From positions 1-64,000 of the forward strand of contig VGLJ01000004.1 in the NCBI GenBank assembly GCA_016866775.1: DNA of 64,000 bases. Direction: 5' to 3'. The stretch's first letter is position 1. Each line of letters begins with the position of its first letter. The stretch is from Candidatus Rokuibacteriota bacterium (GTDB lineage Bacteria; Methylomirabilota; Methylomirabilia; Rokubacteriales; CSP1-6). The notes beneath the pieces were generated by a model that was given only the letters and a program-made list of their open reading frames with translations, was not told the origin of the DNA and made no database searches. Shown piece by piece: positions 40,847 to 48,929 of this stretch. Made by a program: the position numbers and the translations under genes.

Positions 40847-42367
40847 ATGAGGAGATTCGCTCTGGCGCTAGCGATGATCGCGGCGACGGCGGGACCTGTG
40901 GCGGCCGCTCCGGAGGGCACGCTGACGTGGGGCGTGCACGTGACGCTCGCCGCGCGGTGGCTCGACCCCGCCGAGACCGAGGCGCTGATCACGCCGTTCA
41001 TGGTCCTCTACGCGATCCACGACGCCGTCGTGAAGCCGATGCCCGGCAACAACAACACGCCGAGCCTCGCCGAGTCGTGGACGGTATCGAAGGACGGTCT
41101 CAGCTACGACTTCGTCCTGCGGAAAGGTGCGAGGTTCCACAACGGCGATCCCGTCACCGGGGAAGACGTGAAGTTCTCGTTCGACCGCTACAAGGGCGCC
41201 TCGGCGAAGCTGCTCAAGGACCGCGTGAAGGACGTGCAGATCGTCGATCCCGGCCGCGTGCGGATCACCCTCAAGGAGCCGTGGCCCGACTTCATGACGT
41301 TCTACGGCACATCGGCCACCGGTGCGGCGTGGGTGGTGCCGAAGAAATACGTGGAGAAGGTCGGCGACGACGGGTTCAAGAAGGCGCCGATCGGCGCCGG
41401 TCCGTACAAGGTCGTCAGCTTCCAGCCGGGCATCGAGCTGGTGATGGAGGCGTTCGAGGGCTACTGGCGCAAGCAGCCGAACGTCAAGCGCCTCGTGTTC
41501 CGCAGCCTGCCCGAGGAGACGACGCGCGCGGCGGCGCTCAAGAAGGGCGACGTCGACATCGTGTACCTCCTCAGCGGACCCGTCGCGGAGGACGTCAAGC
41601 GGACGCAGGGACTCAAGCTCGTCGCCGCGCAGCCGCCGGGCGTGTTCTGGCTCGATTTCCCCGAGCAGTTCGAGCAGAAGTCGCCCTGGCACGACCGTCG
41701 CGTGCGTCTCGCGGCGAGCCACGCGCTCGACCGGCAGGCGCTGAACCAAGCCGAGACGCTCGGGTTCTCGAAGCCGACCGGCAGCCTGCTGCACGGAAGC
41801 CTCGAGTTCTCGAAGTCGTTCCCGCCGCACGCGTACGACCTCTCGAGGGCCAAGCAGCTGCTCGCCGAGGCCGGCTATCCGAACGGGTTCGACGCGGGCG
41901 ACCTCACGCCGCTGCCGCCGTACAACACGCTCGGCGAGGCCGTGTCCGGGTACCTGCAGCAAGCGGGAATCCGCACGCGGCCGCGGGCGATGGAGCGGGC
42001 GACGTTCCTGACCGAGTGGCGCGAGAAGCGGATCAAGGGCGTCATCCTCGGCGTCGCGGGCGCCGCGGGCAACGCGGCCACGCGGCTCGAGGCGTACGTG
42101 GCCAGGAACGGGATCTACGCCGCCGGCGTGATGCCGGACGTCGACGATCTCTTCCAGCGGCAGGCGCGCGAGCTGGACCGCAAGAAGCGCGAGGCGCTGC
42201 TCCACCAGATCCAGCAGGCGATCTACGATCGCGTGACCCACGTGCCCGTCTACGAGCTCGCGTTCCTCTGGGCCGTCGGGCCGCGCGTGGAGGATCCGGG
42301 CGTCGACAAGATCAAGGGGTTCGCCTACTCGGGGCCGTACGAGGATCTGAAGCTCAGGAAGCCGTGA
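40847..42367 (+). CDS. Orphan ABC transporter substrate-binding protein, family 5
   Basis: A 506-residue SBP_bac_5 protein. Signal peptide MRRFALALAMIAATAGPVAAAP; mature landmarks LAESWTVSKDGLSYDFVLRKG (in pieces LAESWTV, YDFVLRKGARFHNGDPV), GEDVKFSFDRYKG, APIGAGPYKVVSFQPG and AKQLLAEAGYPNGFDAG. The start was moved ten codons downstream of the longest option because GAGGAGG lies eight bases before this ATG. No permease or ATPase genes adjoin, so it may work with a transporter elsewhere. It heads a run of small catabolic genes (VOC, SMP-30, ABM). Confidence 0.93.
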   Translation: MRRFALALAMIAATAGPVAAAPEGTLTWGVHVTLAARWLDPAETEALITPFMVLYAIHDAVVKPMPGNNNTPSLAESWTVSKDGLSYDFVLRKGARFHNGDPVTGEDVKFSFDRYKGASAKLLKDRVKDVQIVDPGRVRITLKEPWPDFMTFYGTSATGAAWVVPKKYVEKVGDDGFKKAPIGAGPYKVVSFQPGIELVMEAFEGYWRKQPNVKRLVFRSLPEETTRAAALKKGDVDIVYLLSGPVAEDVKRTQGLKLVAAQPPGVFWLDFPEQFEQKSPWHDRRVRLAASHALDRQALNQAETLGFSKPTGSLLHGSLEFSKSFPPHAYDLSRAKQLLAEAGYPNGFDAGDLTPLPPYNTLGEAVSGYLQQAGIRTRPRAMERATFLTEWREKRIKGVILGVAGAAGNAATRLEAYVARNGIYAAGVMPDVDDLFQRQARELDRKKREALLHQIQQAIYDRVTHVPVYELAFLWAVGPRVEDPGVDKIKGFAYSGPYEDLKLRKP

Positions 42368-42406
42368 CCAAGTAGACTACGGGGCACCAGTTCAGGAGGA
42401 GAGGCC

Positions 42407-42844
42407 ATGCCGAAGATCAAGCACATCGCCATCTCGTGCCAGGACGTCGACAAGACCGCGAAGTTCTACATCGAGGTGTTCGGGCTGAAAGAGGTCGGCA
42501 AGATCGACAGCATGGGCGCCAAGGGGTACTACCTGACCGACGGCGACCTCAACCTCGCCATCCTGCATTTCAAGAACGACGCGGTGGCCGGCGTCGAGCG
42601 CGGCACGGGATGGAGCGGCATCCACCACTTCGGCTTCCAGGTCGAGAACCTGGAAGACATCGCCGACAAGCTCAAGACGGCGGGCGCTCCGCGCCGTGAC
42701 GACATCAACGAGGCGCTCGGTGTCGGCCAGGGCCTGCGCCACGGCGGCAACGTCGAGGTGAAGTACACGGCGCCGGACGGCGTCACCGTCGACGTCTCGG
42801 AGACCGGCTGGGTCGGCACGCCGAGCTTCAGCCCGAAGGTCTGA
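42407..42844 (+). CDS. VOC-family (glyoxalase/dioxygenase-like) protein
   Basis: A 145-residue protein of the vicinal-oxygen-chelate fold. It begins IKHIAISCQDVDKTAKFYIEVFGLKEVG, here in parts: HIAISCQDVDKTAKFY and VFGLKEV, typical of the first beta-alpha-beta unit. The second unit has IHHFGFQVENLEDIADKL and VEVKYTAPDGVTVDVSETGW, so His and Glu ligand positions are plausible (His at the first strand; Asp/Glu late). Substrate unknown. CAGGAGGAGAGGCC precedes the ATG. A three-hairpin repeat begins two bases after its stop. Confidence 0.88.
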   Translation: MPKIKHIAISCQDVDKTAKFYIEVFGLKEVGKIDSMGAKGYYLTDGDLNLAILHFKNDAVAGVERGTGWSGIHHFGFQVENLEDIADKLKTAGAPRRDDINEALGVGQGLRHGGNVEVKYTAPDGVTVDVSETGWVGTPSFSPKV

Positions 42845-42845
42845 C

Positions 42846-42958
42846 CCGGAGGGGGATTTCATCCCCCTTCCGGCGCTGCAACGGAGCGGGCCGCGCGGCC
42901 CGCTCCGTTTTCGCTGCCTCCCCCCGAGAAATTGCGCCGGCAAAGCCGGCGCTCGAAA
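42846..42958 (+). repeat. Hairpin repeat family 1, intergenic copy
   Basis: Same parts as the copy inside hyuB: hairpin 1 (GGGGGATTTCATCCCCC), CTTCCGGCG, hairpin 2 (GGAGCGGGCC with GGCCCGCTCC), GCTGCCTCCCCCC, and hairpin 3 (GCGCCGGCAAAGCCGGCGC) followed by TCGAAA. Stems 1 and 2 differ in sequence from the other copy but remain complementary, while the linkers are nearly identical. It fills the space between the VOC and SMP-30 genes. Confidence 0.72.
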
Positions 42959-42975
42959 CCGCATTCACGGTGCGC

Positions 42976-42981
42976 TACTCT
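42976..42981 (+). promoter_or_regulatory. TACTCT box before the SMP-30 gene
   Basis: TACTCT ends nine bases before the ATG used here, with no Shine-Dalgarno in between. It fits the leaderless pattern seen at other genes. An alternative TTG-like start further upstream (42970) would place the box inside the coding region. Confidence 0.33.
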
Positions 42982-42990
42982 CAGCGGGCC

Positions 42991-43932
42991 ATGACCATGA
43001 CGATCACGCCGAAAGTCACGCAGTTCGCGTCGGGGCTGCGCTTCCCCGAAGGGCCCGTCGCCATGCCGGATGGGTCCGTCGTCCTCGTCGAGATCGAGAG
43101 ACGGACGCTCTCGCGCGTCACCCCCGGCGGGAAGATTCACGTCGTCGCGACGCTCGGCGGCGGGCCGAACGGCGCGGCGATGGGCCCGGGCGGCAAGATC
43201 TACGTCACCAACAACGGCGGGCTGAAGTTCGTCGACCGGCCGGGGAAGCTGTTTCCGATCGCCCAGGCCGACGACTACAAGACCGGCAGCATCCAGATCG
43301 TCGATCCGGAGACCGGGAAGTTCGAGACGCTGTACGACTCCTGCGACGGACGGCGCCTCAACGGTCCGAACGATCTCGTCTTCGACCGCGCCGGCGGCTT
43401 CTGGTTCACCGACCTCGGCAAGACGCGCGACCGCGACGCCGACCGCGGCATCGTCTACTACGCCAAGGCGGACGGCTCCTCGATCAAGGAGGCGATCTTC
43501 CCGCTGGAGCGGCCGAACGGGATCGGGCTCTCGCCGGACGAGCGCACGCTCTGGGTCGTCGAGACGCCGACGGCGCGCGTCTGGTCGTTCACGCTCTCCG
43601 GGCCCGGCGAGATCGAGTCCGCCAACGGCCCGTACCGCGGCGAGAAGGGCCGCTGCGTCCTCGGGCTCGGCGGCTACCAGATGTTCGACTCGCTCGCGAT
43701 CGACGCCGAGGGGCACATCGCCGTCGCCACGCTCATCACCGGCGCCGTGAGCGACATCTGGCCCGACGGCAGCCGCGTCGACCAGTACGCGCTGCCGGAC
43801 ATGATGGTGACCAACGTGTGCTTCGGCGGCGCCGGGCTGCGCACCGCCTACGCCACGCTCTCGATGGGCGGCACGCTCGTGTCGTTCGAGTGGCCCCGCG
43901 CGGGGCTACCCTTGCATCATCTCAACCGCTGA
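42991..43932 (+). CDS. SMP-30/gluconolactonase-like beta-propeller hydrolase
   Basis: A 313-residue six-bladed propeller protein. Motifs: LRFPEGPVAMPDGSVVLVE (first metal Glu), NGAAMGPGGKIYVTNNGG, RLNGPNDLVFDRAGGFWFTD (metal Asn/Asp) and PNGIGLSPDERTLWVVETP (metal site). Members hydrolyse sugar lactones or related esters. The ATG was chosen because seven further codons upstream lack start signals and a TACTCT box fits leaderless initiation. ABM gene follows after 13 bases with its own ribosome site. Confidence 0.9.
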   Translation: MTMTITPKVTQFASGLRFPEGPVAMPDGSVVLVEIERRTLSRVTPGGKIHVVATLGGGPNGAAMGPGGKIYVTNNGGLKFVDRPGKLFPIAQADDYKTGSIQIVDPETGKFETLYDSCDGRRLNGPNDLVFDRAGGFWFTDLGKTRDRDADRGIVYYAKADGSSIKEAIFPLERPNGIGLSPDERTLWVVETPTARVWSFTLSGPGEIESANGPYRGEKGRCVLGLGGYQMFDSLAIDAEGHIAVATLITGAVSDIWPDGSRVDQYALPDMMVTNVCFGGAGLRTAYATLSMGGTLVSFEWPRAGLPLHHLNR

Positions 43933-43945
43933 CGAGGAGACTTCC

Positions 43946-44266
43946 ATGCTGGCGATCTTCGTGAAGGTGCGCATCAAGCCGGACAAGCGCGACAAGTTCC
44001 TGAAGGCGATCGAGCACGACCAGATCCATTCGGAGGGCGACGAGCCTGGCTGCCTGCGCTTCAACGTGCTCCAGGACCAGAAGGACCAGAACCTCTACTA
44101 CTTCTACGAGGTCTACAAGGACCAGGCGGCGATCGAGGCGCACCGCGCGGCGCCGCACTACGCGGTGTGGCGCGAGGCGGCGGCGGAATGCCTGGACGGG
44201 CCGACGGAGCGCGTCGACGCCACGACGGTGTTCCCGTCCGATCGCAAGTACTGGGGGAAGCTCTAG
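43946..44266 (+). CDS. Antibiotic-biosynthesis-monooxygenase-domain (ABM) protein
   Basis: A 106-residue small protein with the dimeric alpha/beta barrel ABM fold: MLAIFVKVRIKPDKRDKF, HSEGDEPGCLRFNVLQDQKD, YYFYEVYKDQAAIEAHRAAP and HYAVWREAA, exactly the motif order of this family (LsrG, YgiN-like). Members act as quinol or small-aldehyde monooxygenases or isomerases without a cofactor. GACGAGGAGACTTCC provides a ribosome site. Stop is shared, four bases overlapping, with the convergent DMT transporter gene. Confidence 0.9.
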   Translation: MLAIFVKVRIKPDKRDKFLKAIEHDQIHSEGDEPGCLRFNVLQDQKDQNLYYFYEVYKDQAAIEAHRAAPHYAVWREAAAECLDGPTERVDATTVFPSDRKYWGKL

Positions 44267-45126
44267 CCCGCGCCGAACGCCGTGATCAGGTAGACGCCGA
44301 GGACGATCAGCACGGTGCCGATCACCACCCGCGTGGTGAGCACCTCGACGCCCTTCAGGAAGAACGGCGTGAAGAGCAGCACGAAGAGCGGTGACGCCGC
44401 GGTGAGCGGCGTCACCACGCTCACCGCGCCGAGGCTCAGGCCGAGGATCAGCAGGAACACGCCAGCGTTCTCGGCGACGCCGGCGGCGATGAAGCAGACC
44501 AGCGACCGCCCGCGGCACGACGCGAGGCCGCGGTGGCGCGTGGCGGCGATGAACGCGCTGAACGCGATCGCGGCGGTCGTGAAGTTGATCGCCGAGCCGA
44601 GCATCGGTCCCATGCCGCTGAGCCCGACCTTCCGGATGATCTGGACGATGCCGAAGCACGTCGCCGAGAGCAGCGGCAGCAGGATCATCCACGGACGGAA
44701 GCCGAGATCGTGCCCGCTCACGGAGAGCAGCACCGTCCCGATCACGATGACGATGGTGCCGAGCACCACGGGCAGGGTGACGCGCTCGCCGAGCAGCGCG
44801 ATCGCGAGGATCGTGGCGATGAGGGGCGTCAGGTTCCCGACGGCGGACGCGACCGACGCGCCGACCTTCTCGATGGCGAAGAAGCGAGCCACGCGTCCGC
44901 CCGCCGTGCCGATCAATCCCGCGGCCGCGAACAGGAGCAGGCTTCGCATGGAGATCGGCCCGGGCCCGCCGGTGACGAGGACGCAGATCCACAGGCCGAT
45001 CGCGCCGACCATCATGTTGATCCAGGCGCCGGTGTACGGATCGCTCTGGCGCAGGCCCTGCCGGACGAAGATCGTCGCGATCGCGGAGAGCAGGGCTGAG
45101 CCGAGCGCGAGGGCCGGGACGATCAC
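44263..45126 (-). CDS. DMT-superfamily (EamA) transporter
   Basis: A 287-residue membrane protein with about ten helices in two EamA repeats. The second repeat is plain at FRPWMILLPLLSATCFGIVQIIRKVGL with the ending VVSVVTPLTAASPLFVLLFTPFFLKGVE-like stretch (SVVTPLTAASPLFVLLFTP), and the first at LGSALLSAIATIFVRQGLR. DMT exporters move amino acids, nucleosides or drugs; substrate unknown. GTG start overlaps the MFS stop by four bases (GTGA). The longer frame upstream is shadow of that gene. Confidence 0.88.
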   Translation of the reverse strand: MIVPALALGSALLSAIATIFVRQGLRQSDPYTGAWINMMVGAIGLWICVLVTGGPGPISMRSLLLFAAAGLIGTAGGRVARFFAIEKVGASVASAVGNLTPLIATILAIALLGERVTLPVVLGTIVIVIGTVLLSVSGHDLGFRPWMILLPLLSATCFGIVQIIRKVGLSGMGPMLGSAINFTTAAIAFSAFIAATRHRGLASCRGRSLVCFIAAGVAENAGVFLLILGLSLGAVSVVTPLTAASPLFVLLFTPFFLKGVEVLTTRVVIGTVLIVLGVYLITAFGAG

Positions 45127-46370
45127 GCGGCACTCGGCAAAGCGCGGAGCGATCGTACCGGCGAGAACACCAGCCACACGAAGCCGAGCAGCGTGCCGAT
45201 CTCCGCGACGACGAGCGTCCACGGCAGGCCGATGACGCCGCCGAGCGCGCCGCCCACGAGCGCGCCGATCGGCATCAGCCCGCCCGCGAAGAACCGCATC
45301 GTGGCGTTCACGCGCCCCTGCAGCCGGCTCGGCGTGATCGTCTGGCGCACGCTGACCGCGTTGACGTAGTAGACGATCACCGCCATCCACTGGCCGAACT
45401 CCGAGGCGACGATCATCACGAGCGCCACGCGCGGGAACAGGATCGCGAGCGGGACGAGGAGCCCCGTCAGTCCGAACGCCAGCTGCGAGGCGACGAGCAT
45501 CGGCCCGGGGCCGAAGCGCCGCGTGGTCGGGCCCGTGACGAGCGCACCCGCGAGCGAGCCGATGCCGCCCGTCGCGAGCACGAGGCCGACGCCTATCGGA
45601 CCGAGGCCGAGATCGCGCGTCATGTAGAGCACGTAGACCGCGAGGAACATGCGGCCGAAGAAGTTCATCGTGCCCGCTGCCGCGATCAGCGCGCGGAGGA
45701 TCGGCTCCGCCCACACGACGCGGAAGCCTTCACGGATTTCCGCGCACACGCTCGCGCGCGCTGCCGTCGCGGCCGGCGCCGGCTCGACGGCGCGCGTCCG
45801 CTTGATCAACCACCCCGAGGCGAGGAAGGACAGCGCGTCGAGCAGGACCGCGAACGGCGCGCCGAGCAGGCCGATCAACGCGCCGCCGAAGCTCGGGCCG
45901 ACGACCTGCGCCGCCGCCGCCGTGACCTCGAGCTTGGCGTTGCCGTCGACGAGCTGGTCGCGGGCGACCAGCACGGGCAGGAAGGCGAGGTGCGCGACGT
46001 CGAAGAACACGCCGAGGGCGCCGACCACGAGCGCGACGATGACGAGCAGCTCGATCGTCAGCACGCCGAGGAGGCTCGCGAGCGGGATCGTGAGCAGCAG
46101 CACCGCGCGCCCGATGTCGGCGGCGATGAGCACGGGACGGCGGCGCAGCCGGTCCACCCAGACGCCGGCGAAGAGACCGACGAGGAGAATCGGCATGCTG
46201 CTCGCCGCGTTCAGGACGCCCATCTGCCACGGCGTGGCGGCCAGGGTCAGCGCGCCGATGAGCGGCAGGGCGAGCGCGGTGACCTGCGAGCCGACGTCGG
46301 AGATGGCGGACGCGGTCCAGTACCTGCGGAACTCAGAATGCCGCCAGAGGCCCGTGAAGCGTCGCGGCAT
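45123..46370 (-). CDS. MFS transporter, EntS/MFS_3-like exporter
   Basis: About 415 residues, twelve hydrophobic segments. N-terminus LWRHSEFRRYWTASAISDVG is the EntS/macrolide-exporter-type start; the loop between TM2 and TM3 is VGLFAGVWVDRLRRRPVLI, and the second half starts with LVLATGGIGSLAGALVTGPT. Likely an exporter of small molecules. Start is ATG at 46370 (a GTG codon immediately upstream at 46373 is an equal choice). It is coupled to the DMT transporter gene; the class II aldolase gene ends 25 bases before. Confidence 0.88.
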   Translation of the reverse strand: MPRRFTGLWRHSEFRRYWTASAISDVGSQVTALALPLIGALTLAATPWQMGVLNAASSMPILLVGLFAGVWVDRLRRRPVLIAADIGRAVLLLTIPLASLLGVLTIELLVIVALVVGALGVFFDVAHLAFLPVLVARDQLVDGNAKLEVTAAAAQVVGPSFGGALIGLLGAPFAVLLDALSFLASGWLIKRTRAVEPAPAATAARASVCAEIREGFRVVWAEPILRALIAAAGTMNFFGRMFLAVYVLYMTRDLGLGPIGVGLVLATGGIGSLAGALVTGPTTRRFGPGPMLVASQLAFGLTGLLVPLAILFPRVALVMIVASEFGQWMAVIVYYVNAVSVRQTITPSRLQGRVNATMRFFAGGLMPIGALVGGALGGVIGLPWTLVVAEIGTLLGFVWLVFSPVRSLRALPSAA

Positions 46371-46395
46371 CACGGGCCCTGGCGGTTGTCCGGCG

Positions 46396-47178
46396 TCAGT
46401 TCTTGTAGGAGGGATCGAGGCGATCGAGGCGACGGAGGATGCCCGGCCACACGAGGCGGCTCGCCTTGCTCCCGGCGCCGCCGCCGGCCTGCATCTGCCC
46501 GTACGCGGTCTCGAGGATCTCCTTGCCGATGTGGATCAGCTCGCCGCCGCCCGCCTGCGCGCGGACCTGGATCGCGCACGACGTCTCCAGGTAGTACATC
46601 CGCACGAACGCGTCGGCGACGGTCTCGGCGACCGTCAGCAGGCCGTGGTTGCGGAGGATCAGGTTGCCGGCGGTGCCGAGGTCGGCGACCAGCCGCGGCT
46701 TCTCGTCGGCGTTGAGCGCCGGGCCCTCGTAGTCGTGATAGCCGATGCTCGCGAGCACGGACATCGAGTGCTGCGACAGCGGGAGCAGGCCCCCGTGCTG
46801 GGCGGCGACCGCGACGCCGTTCAGCGTGTGCGTGTGGAGCACGCACTTCGCGTCGTGGCGCGCCTGGTGGATCGCGCTGTGAATGATGAAGCCCGCGGCG
46901 TTCACGGGGAACGGCGATTCCTCGACCTTGTTGCCCTCGAGGTCGATCTTCACGAGGCTGGAGGCCGAGATCTCGTCGAAGAACACGCCGTAGGGATTGA
47001 TGAGGAACTGCTCCTCGGCGCCGGGCACGCGCAGCGAGATGTGCGTGAAGACCAGGTCTTCCCAGCCGAACAGCGCGCATGCGCGGTACGCGGCGGCGAG
47101 ATCGACGCGGGCCGCCCACTCTTCGGGCGAAACCTTGTCCTTCAGCGACGGAATGTCGAGGGCGGCGGCCTTGGTCAT
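46396..47178 (-). CDS. Class II aldolase/adducin-family protein
   Basis: A 260-residue zinc-dependent aldolase-fold protein. The metal site is clear: HTHTLNGVAVAAQ (two His), and NHGLLTVAET (third His); the upstream GFIIHSAIHQARHDAKCVLHTH supports the family (pieces: FIIHSAIHQARHDAK). The N-terminus LAAAYRACALFGWEDLVFTHISLRVPG is typical for the L-fuculose-phosphate-aldolase group. Could act as aldolase, epimerase or decarboxylase. GGGAGAAGAC before the ATG. Lies nine bases after the amidohydrolase gene stop on the same strand. Confidence 0.92.
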   Translation of the reverse strand: MTKAAALDIPSLKDKVSPEEWAARVDLAAAYRACALFGWEDLVFTHISLRVPGAEEQFLINPYGVFFDEISASSLVKIDLEGNKVEESPFPVNAAGFIIHSAIHQARHDAKCVLHTHTLNGVAVAAQHGGLLPLSQHSMSVLASIGYHDYEGPALNADEKPRLVADLGTAGNLILRNHGLLTVAETVADAFVRMYYLETSCAIQVRAQAGGGELIHIGKEILETAYGQMQAGGGAGSKASRLVWPGILRRLDRLDPSYKN

Positions 47179-47187
47179 GTCTTCTCC

Positions 47188-48336
47188 CTAGATGTTGTAC
47201 AGGCGAGCGACGTTCTCACAGGTGATCTTCCGGCGGACGCGCTCCGGGAACCCGCCGAGATTCTTTTCGAGGATCTTGCGCGAGTCCGGCCACAGGCAGT
47301 CGGGATGCGGGTAGTCCGCGCCCCAGATGATGTTGTCCTCGCCGATGAGCGGGACGATCGGCTCCAGGTACTGGTCCTGCTGATAGGTCACGAAGCCCTG
47401 GCGCCGGAAGTAGTCGCTCGGCCGCATCTTGAGCCCGATGCCGCGCGCGCGGTCGTAGTACTCGGTGTCGAGCCGGTCGAACACGTAGGGCAGCCAGGTG
47501 ACGCCGGACTCGCCGAGCACGAAGTTCAGCTCGGGGAACCGCTCGCACGCGCCGGACGCGAGGACCGAGACCAGCACTTCCATCGTGTCGAGCTGGAAGA
47601 GCGAGCTGCGCACGAGGCGGTACTGGAGGAAGTATTCCTTCTCCTGCTCCGGGCTGTCGGGCGCGCGCAGCGCCTTGAAGCCGGTGGAGTGGAACGAGAT
47701 GGGGAACTTGCACTCGGCCGCGGCTTGCCACATCGGGTCCCACAGGTTCGTGTAGAGCGGCAGGGACATGCGCTTGAACGCGAAGTCACCGCCCTTGAGT
47801 CCCATCTTGGCGCACCGGCGGATCTCCGCCGCCGCGTCCTGCGGGTCGTTGTTCGGCACGAGTGCCAGCGGGAACACGCGCTTCGGGTCCGAGCGCTTCG
47901 CGAAGTCCGCCGCCCAGTCGTTGTAGCGCTGATCGCACCACAGGCGGAGCTTCGGGTCCGCGATCATCTCGTTGATCATGAGGCAGCCGTAGATGATCTC
48001 CGCGTCGACGCCGTCGCGATCGAGATCGGCGAGACGCAGCTCCGGCGTGGTCGGCCGCGGCTTCGCGCCGGGCCGATAGTCCCACTCGAAGCCGAGATCC
48101 TTCATCAGGTCGATGCGCGCGAGCGCGCCCTTCGTGTACGGCAGGAATCCCGGGCCGACGCCGTTCCACATCCCCTTGTCCTGCGCCTCGACGAACCAGT
48201 GGCAGCCGTCCTCGAGCTCCTCCACGCGCGGCGCGAGCAGGCGCCACTTCGCGGGCGGATTCGCCCAGAGATCGGGCGGCAGGTAGGTGAGGTCGATGTG
48301 GTTGTCGCCGGAGATGAGCCGCTGGTGACCGTCCAT
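47188..48336 (-). CDS. Amidohydrolase-2 family metal-dependent hydrolase (ACMSD-like)
   Basis: A 382-residue TIM-barrel enzyme of the amidohydrolase 2 family (aminocarboxymuconate-semialdehyde decarboxylase type). Metal ligands are visible: ISGDNHIDLTYLP (first DxH-type pair), FPISFHSTGFKAL (His), FVLGESGVTWLPYVFDR (Glu region) and IIWGADYPHPDCLWPDSRK (late Asp/His). C-terminal TCENVARLYNI is typical. Decarboxylation or hydrolysis of a carboxylated aromatic or lactone fits. Start chosen at ATG with AGGAGCG eight bases upstream; the longer start adds 14 codons. Paralogue at 56986-58185. Confidence 0.91.
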   Translation of the reverse strand: MDGHQRLISGDNHIDLTYLPPDLWANPPAKWRLLAPRVEELEDGCHWFVEAQDKGMWNGVGPGFLPYTKGALARIDLMKDLGFEWDYRPGAKPRPTTPELRLADLDRDGVDAEIIYGCLMINEMIADPKLRLWCDQRYNDWAADFAKRSDPKRVFPLALVPNNDPQDAAAEIRRCAKMGLKGGDFAFKRMSLPLYTNLWDPMWQAAAECKFPISFHSTGFKALRAPDSPEQEKEYFLQYRLVRSSLFQLDTMEVLVSVLASGACERFPELNFVLGESGVTWLPYVFDRLDTEYYDRARGIGLKMRPSDYFRRQGFVTYQQDQYLEPIVPLIGEDNIIWGADYPHPDCLWPDSRKILEKNLGGFPERVRRKITCENVARLYNI

Positions 48337-48390
48337 GTACGCGCTCCTTTGAAAGCGGTGCGGAGGCGATCGTACCACGCGGACGGCGCG

Positions 48391-48873
48391 CTACCGCGGG
48401 AGCAGGAAGAGCTGAGTGAAGTAGACGGACCGGCCGACCTGACAGACGCCGACACCTGTCGCCGTGAACCGCGGGCTCAGGATGTTCTCGCGGTGTCCCT
48501 CGCTCCTCAACCAGCCGGTGACCGCGCGGACCGCCGGGTCGCCGCGCGACTGGATGCGCGCGATGTTCTCGCCGGCCGAGCGATACCGGACACCGGCCGC
48601 GCGCAGACGATCGCCCATCGTGCTTCCGTCCGGCGCCGCATGGTCGAAGAACCCGCGCTCGGCCATCGCGCAGCTGTGGCCGGGAGCAACCTGGGTGAGC
48701 CGCGGATCGGCCGTGAGCGGGGGCAGCCCACGATCGCGGCGAGCGTCGTTCACCGCGTCGACGACGCCCCGCTCGATCGCGGTGACGTCAGCGGCCGCCT
48801 CGAGCGCGGCGGCAGCGAAGATCGGCAGCGCGAAGACCAGCGTGGCGACGCCGCGAGATACAGCCAGGATCAA
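48391..48873 (-). CDS. CAP-domain (SCP/PR1-like) exported protein
   Basis: About 160 residues: a hydrophobic N-terminus that looks like a signal peptide (GVATLVFALPIFAAAALEAAADV) and a CAP domain. Motifs: VVDAVNDARRDRGLPPLTAD, QVAPGHSCAMAERGFFDH (His, Asp-His pair) and YRSAGENIARIQ (Glu) and LRSEGHRENILSPRFTATGVGV (His), the complete set of CAP cleft residues. Function of bacterial CAP proteins is uncertain (lipid binding or proteolysis). The start TTG at 48873 is a guess; the frame is open much further upstream without a signal. Divergent from the first acyl-CoA dehydrogenase gene. Confidence 0.83.
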   Translation of the reverse strand: MILAVSRGVATLVFALPIFAAAALEAAADVTAIERGVVDAVNDARRDRGLPPLTADPRLTQVAPGHSCAMAERGFFDHAAPDGSTMGDRLRAAGVRYRSAGENIARIQSRGDPAVRAVTGWLRSEGHRENILSPRFTATGVGVCQVGRSVYFTQLFLLPR

Positions 48874-48916
48874 CCTCCGCCTTACGACAGGCGCGCCAAA
48901 GGCCTTATTCCAGTGA

Positions 48917-48922
48917 TAAGGT
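48917..48922 (+). promoter_or_regulatory. TAAGGT box before the acyl-CoA dehydrogenase operon
   Basis: TAAGGT ends seven bases before ATG 48930 with no ribosome site between, matching the leaderless pattern but only three of six consensus positions. Inference. Confidence 0.28.
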
Positions 48923-48929
48923 TCCGGCC

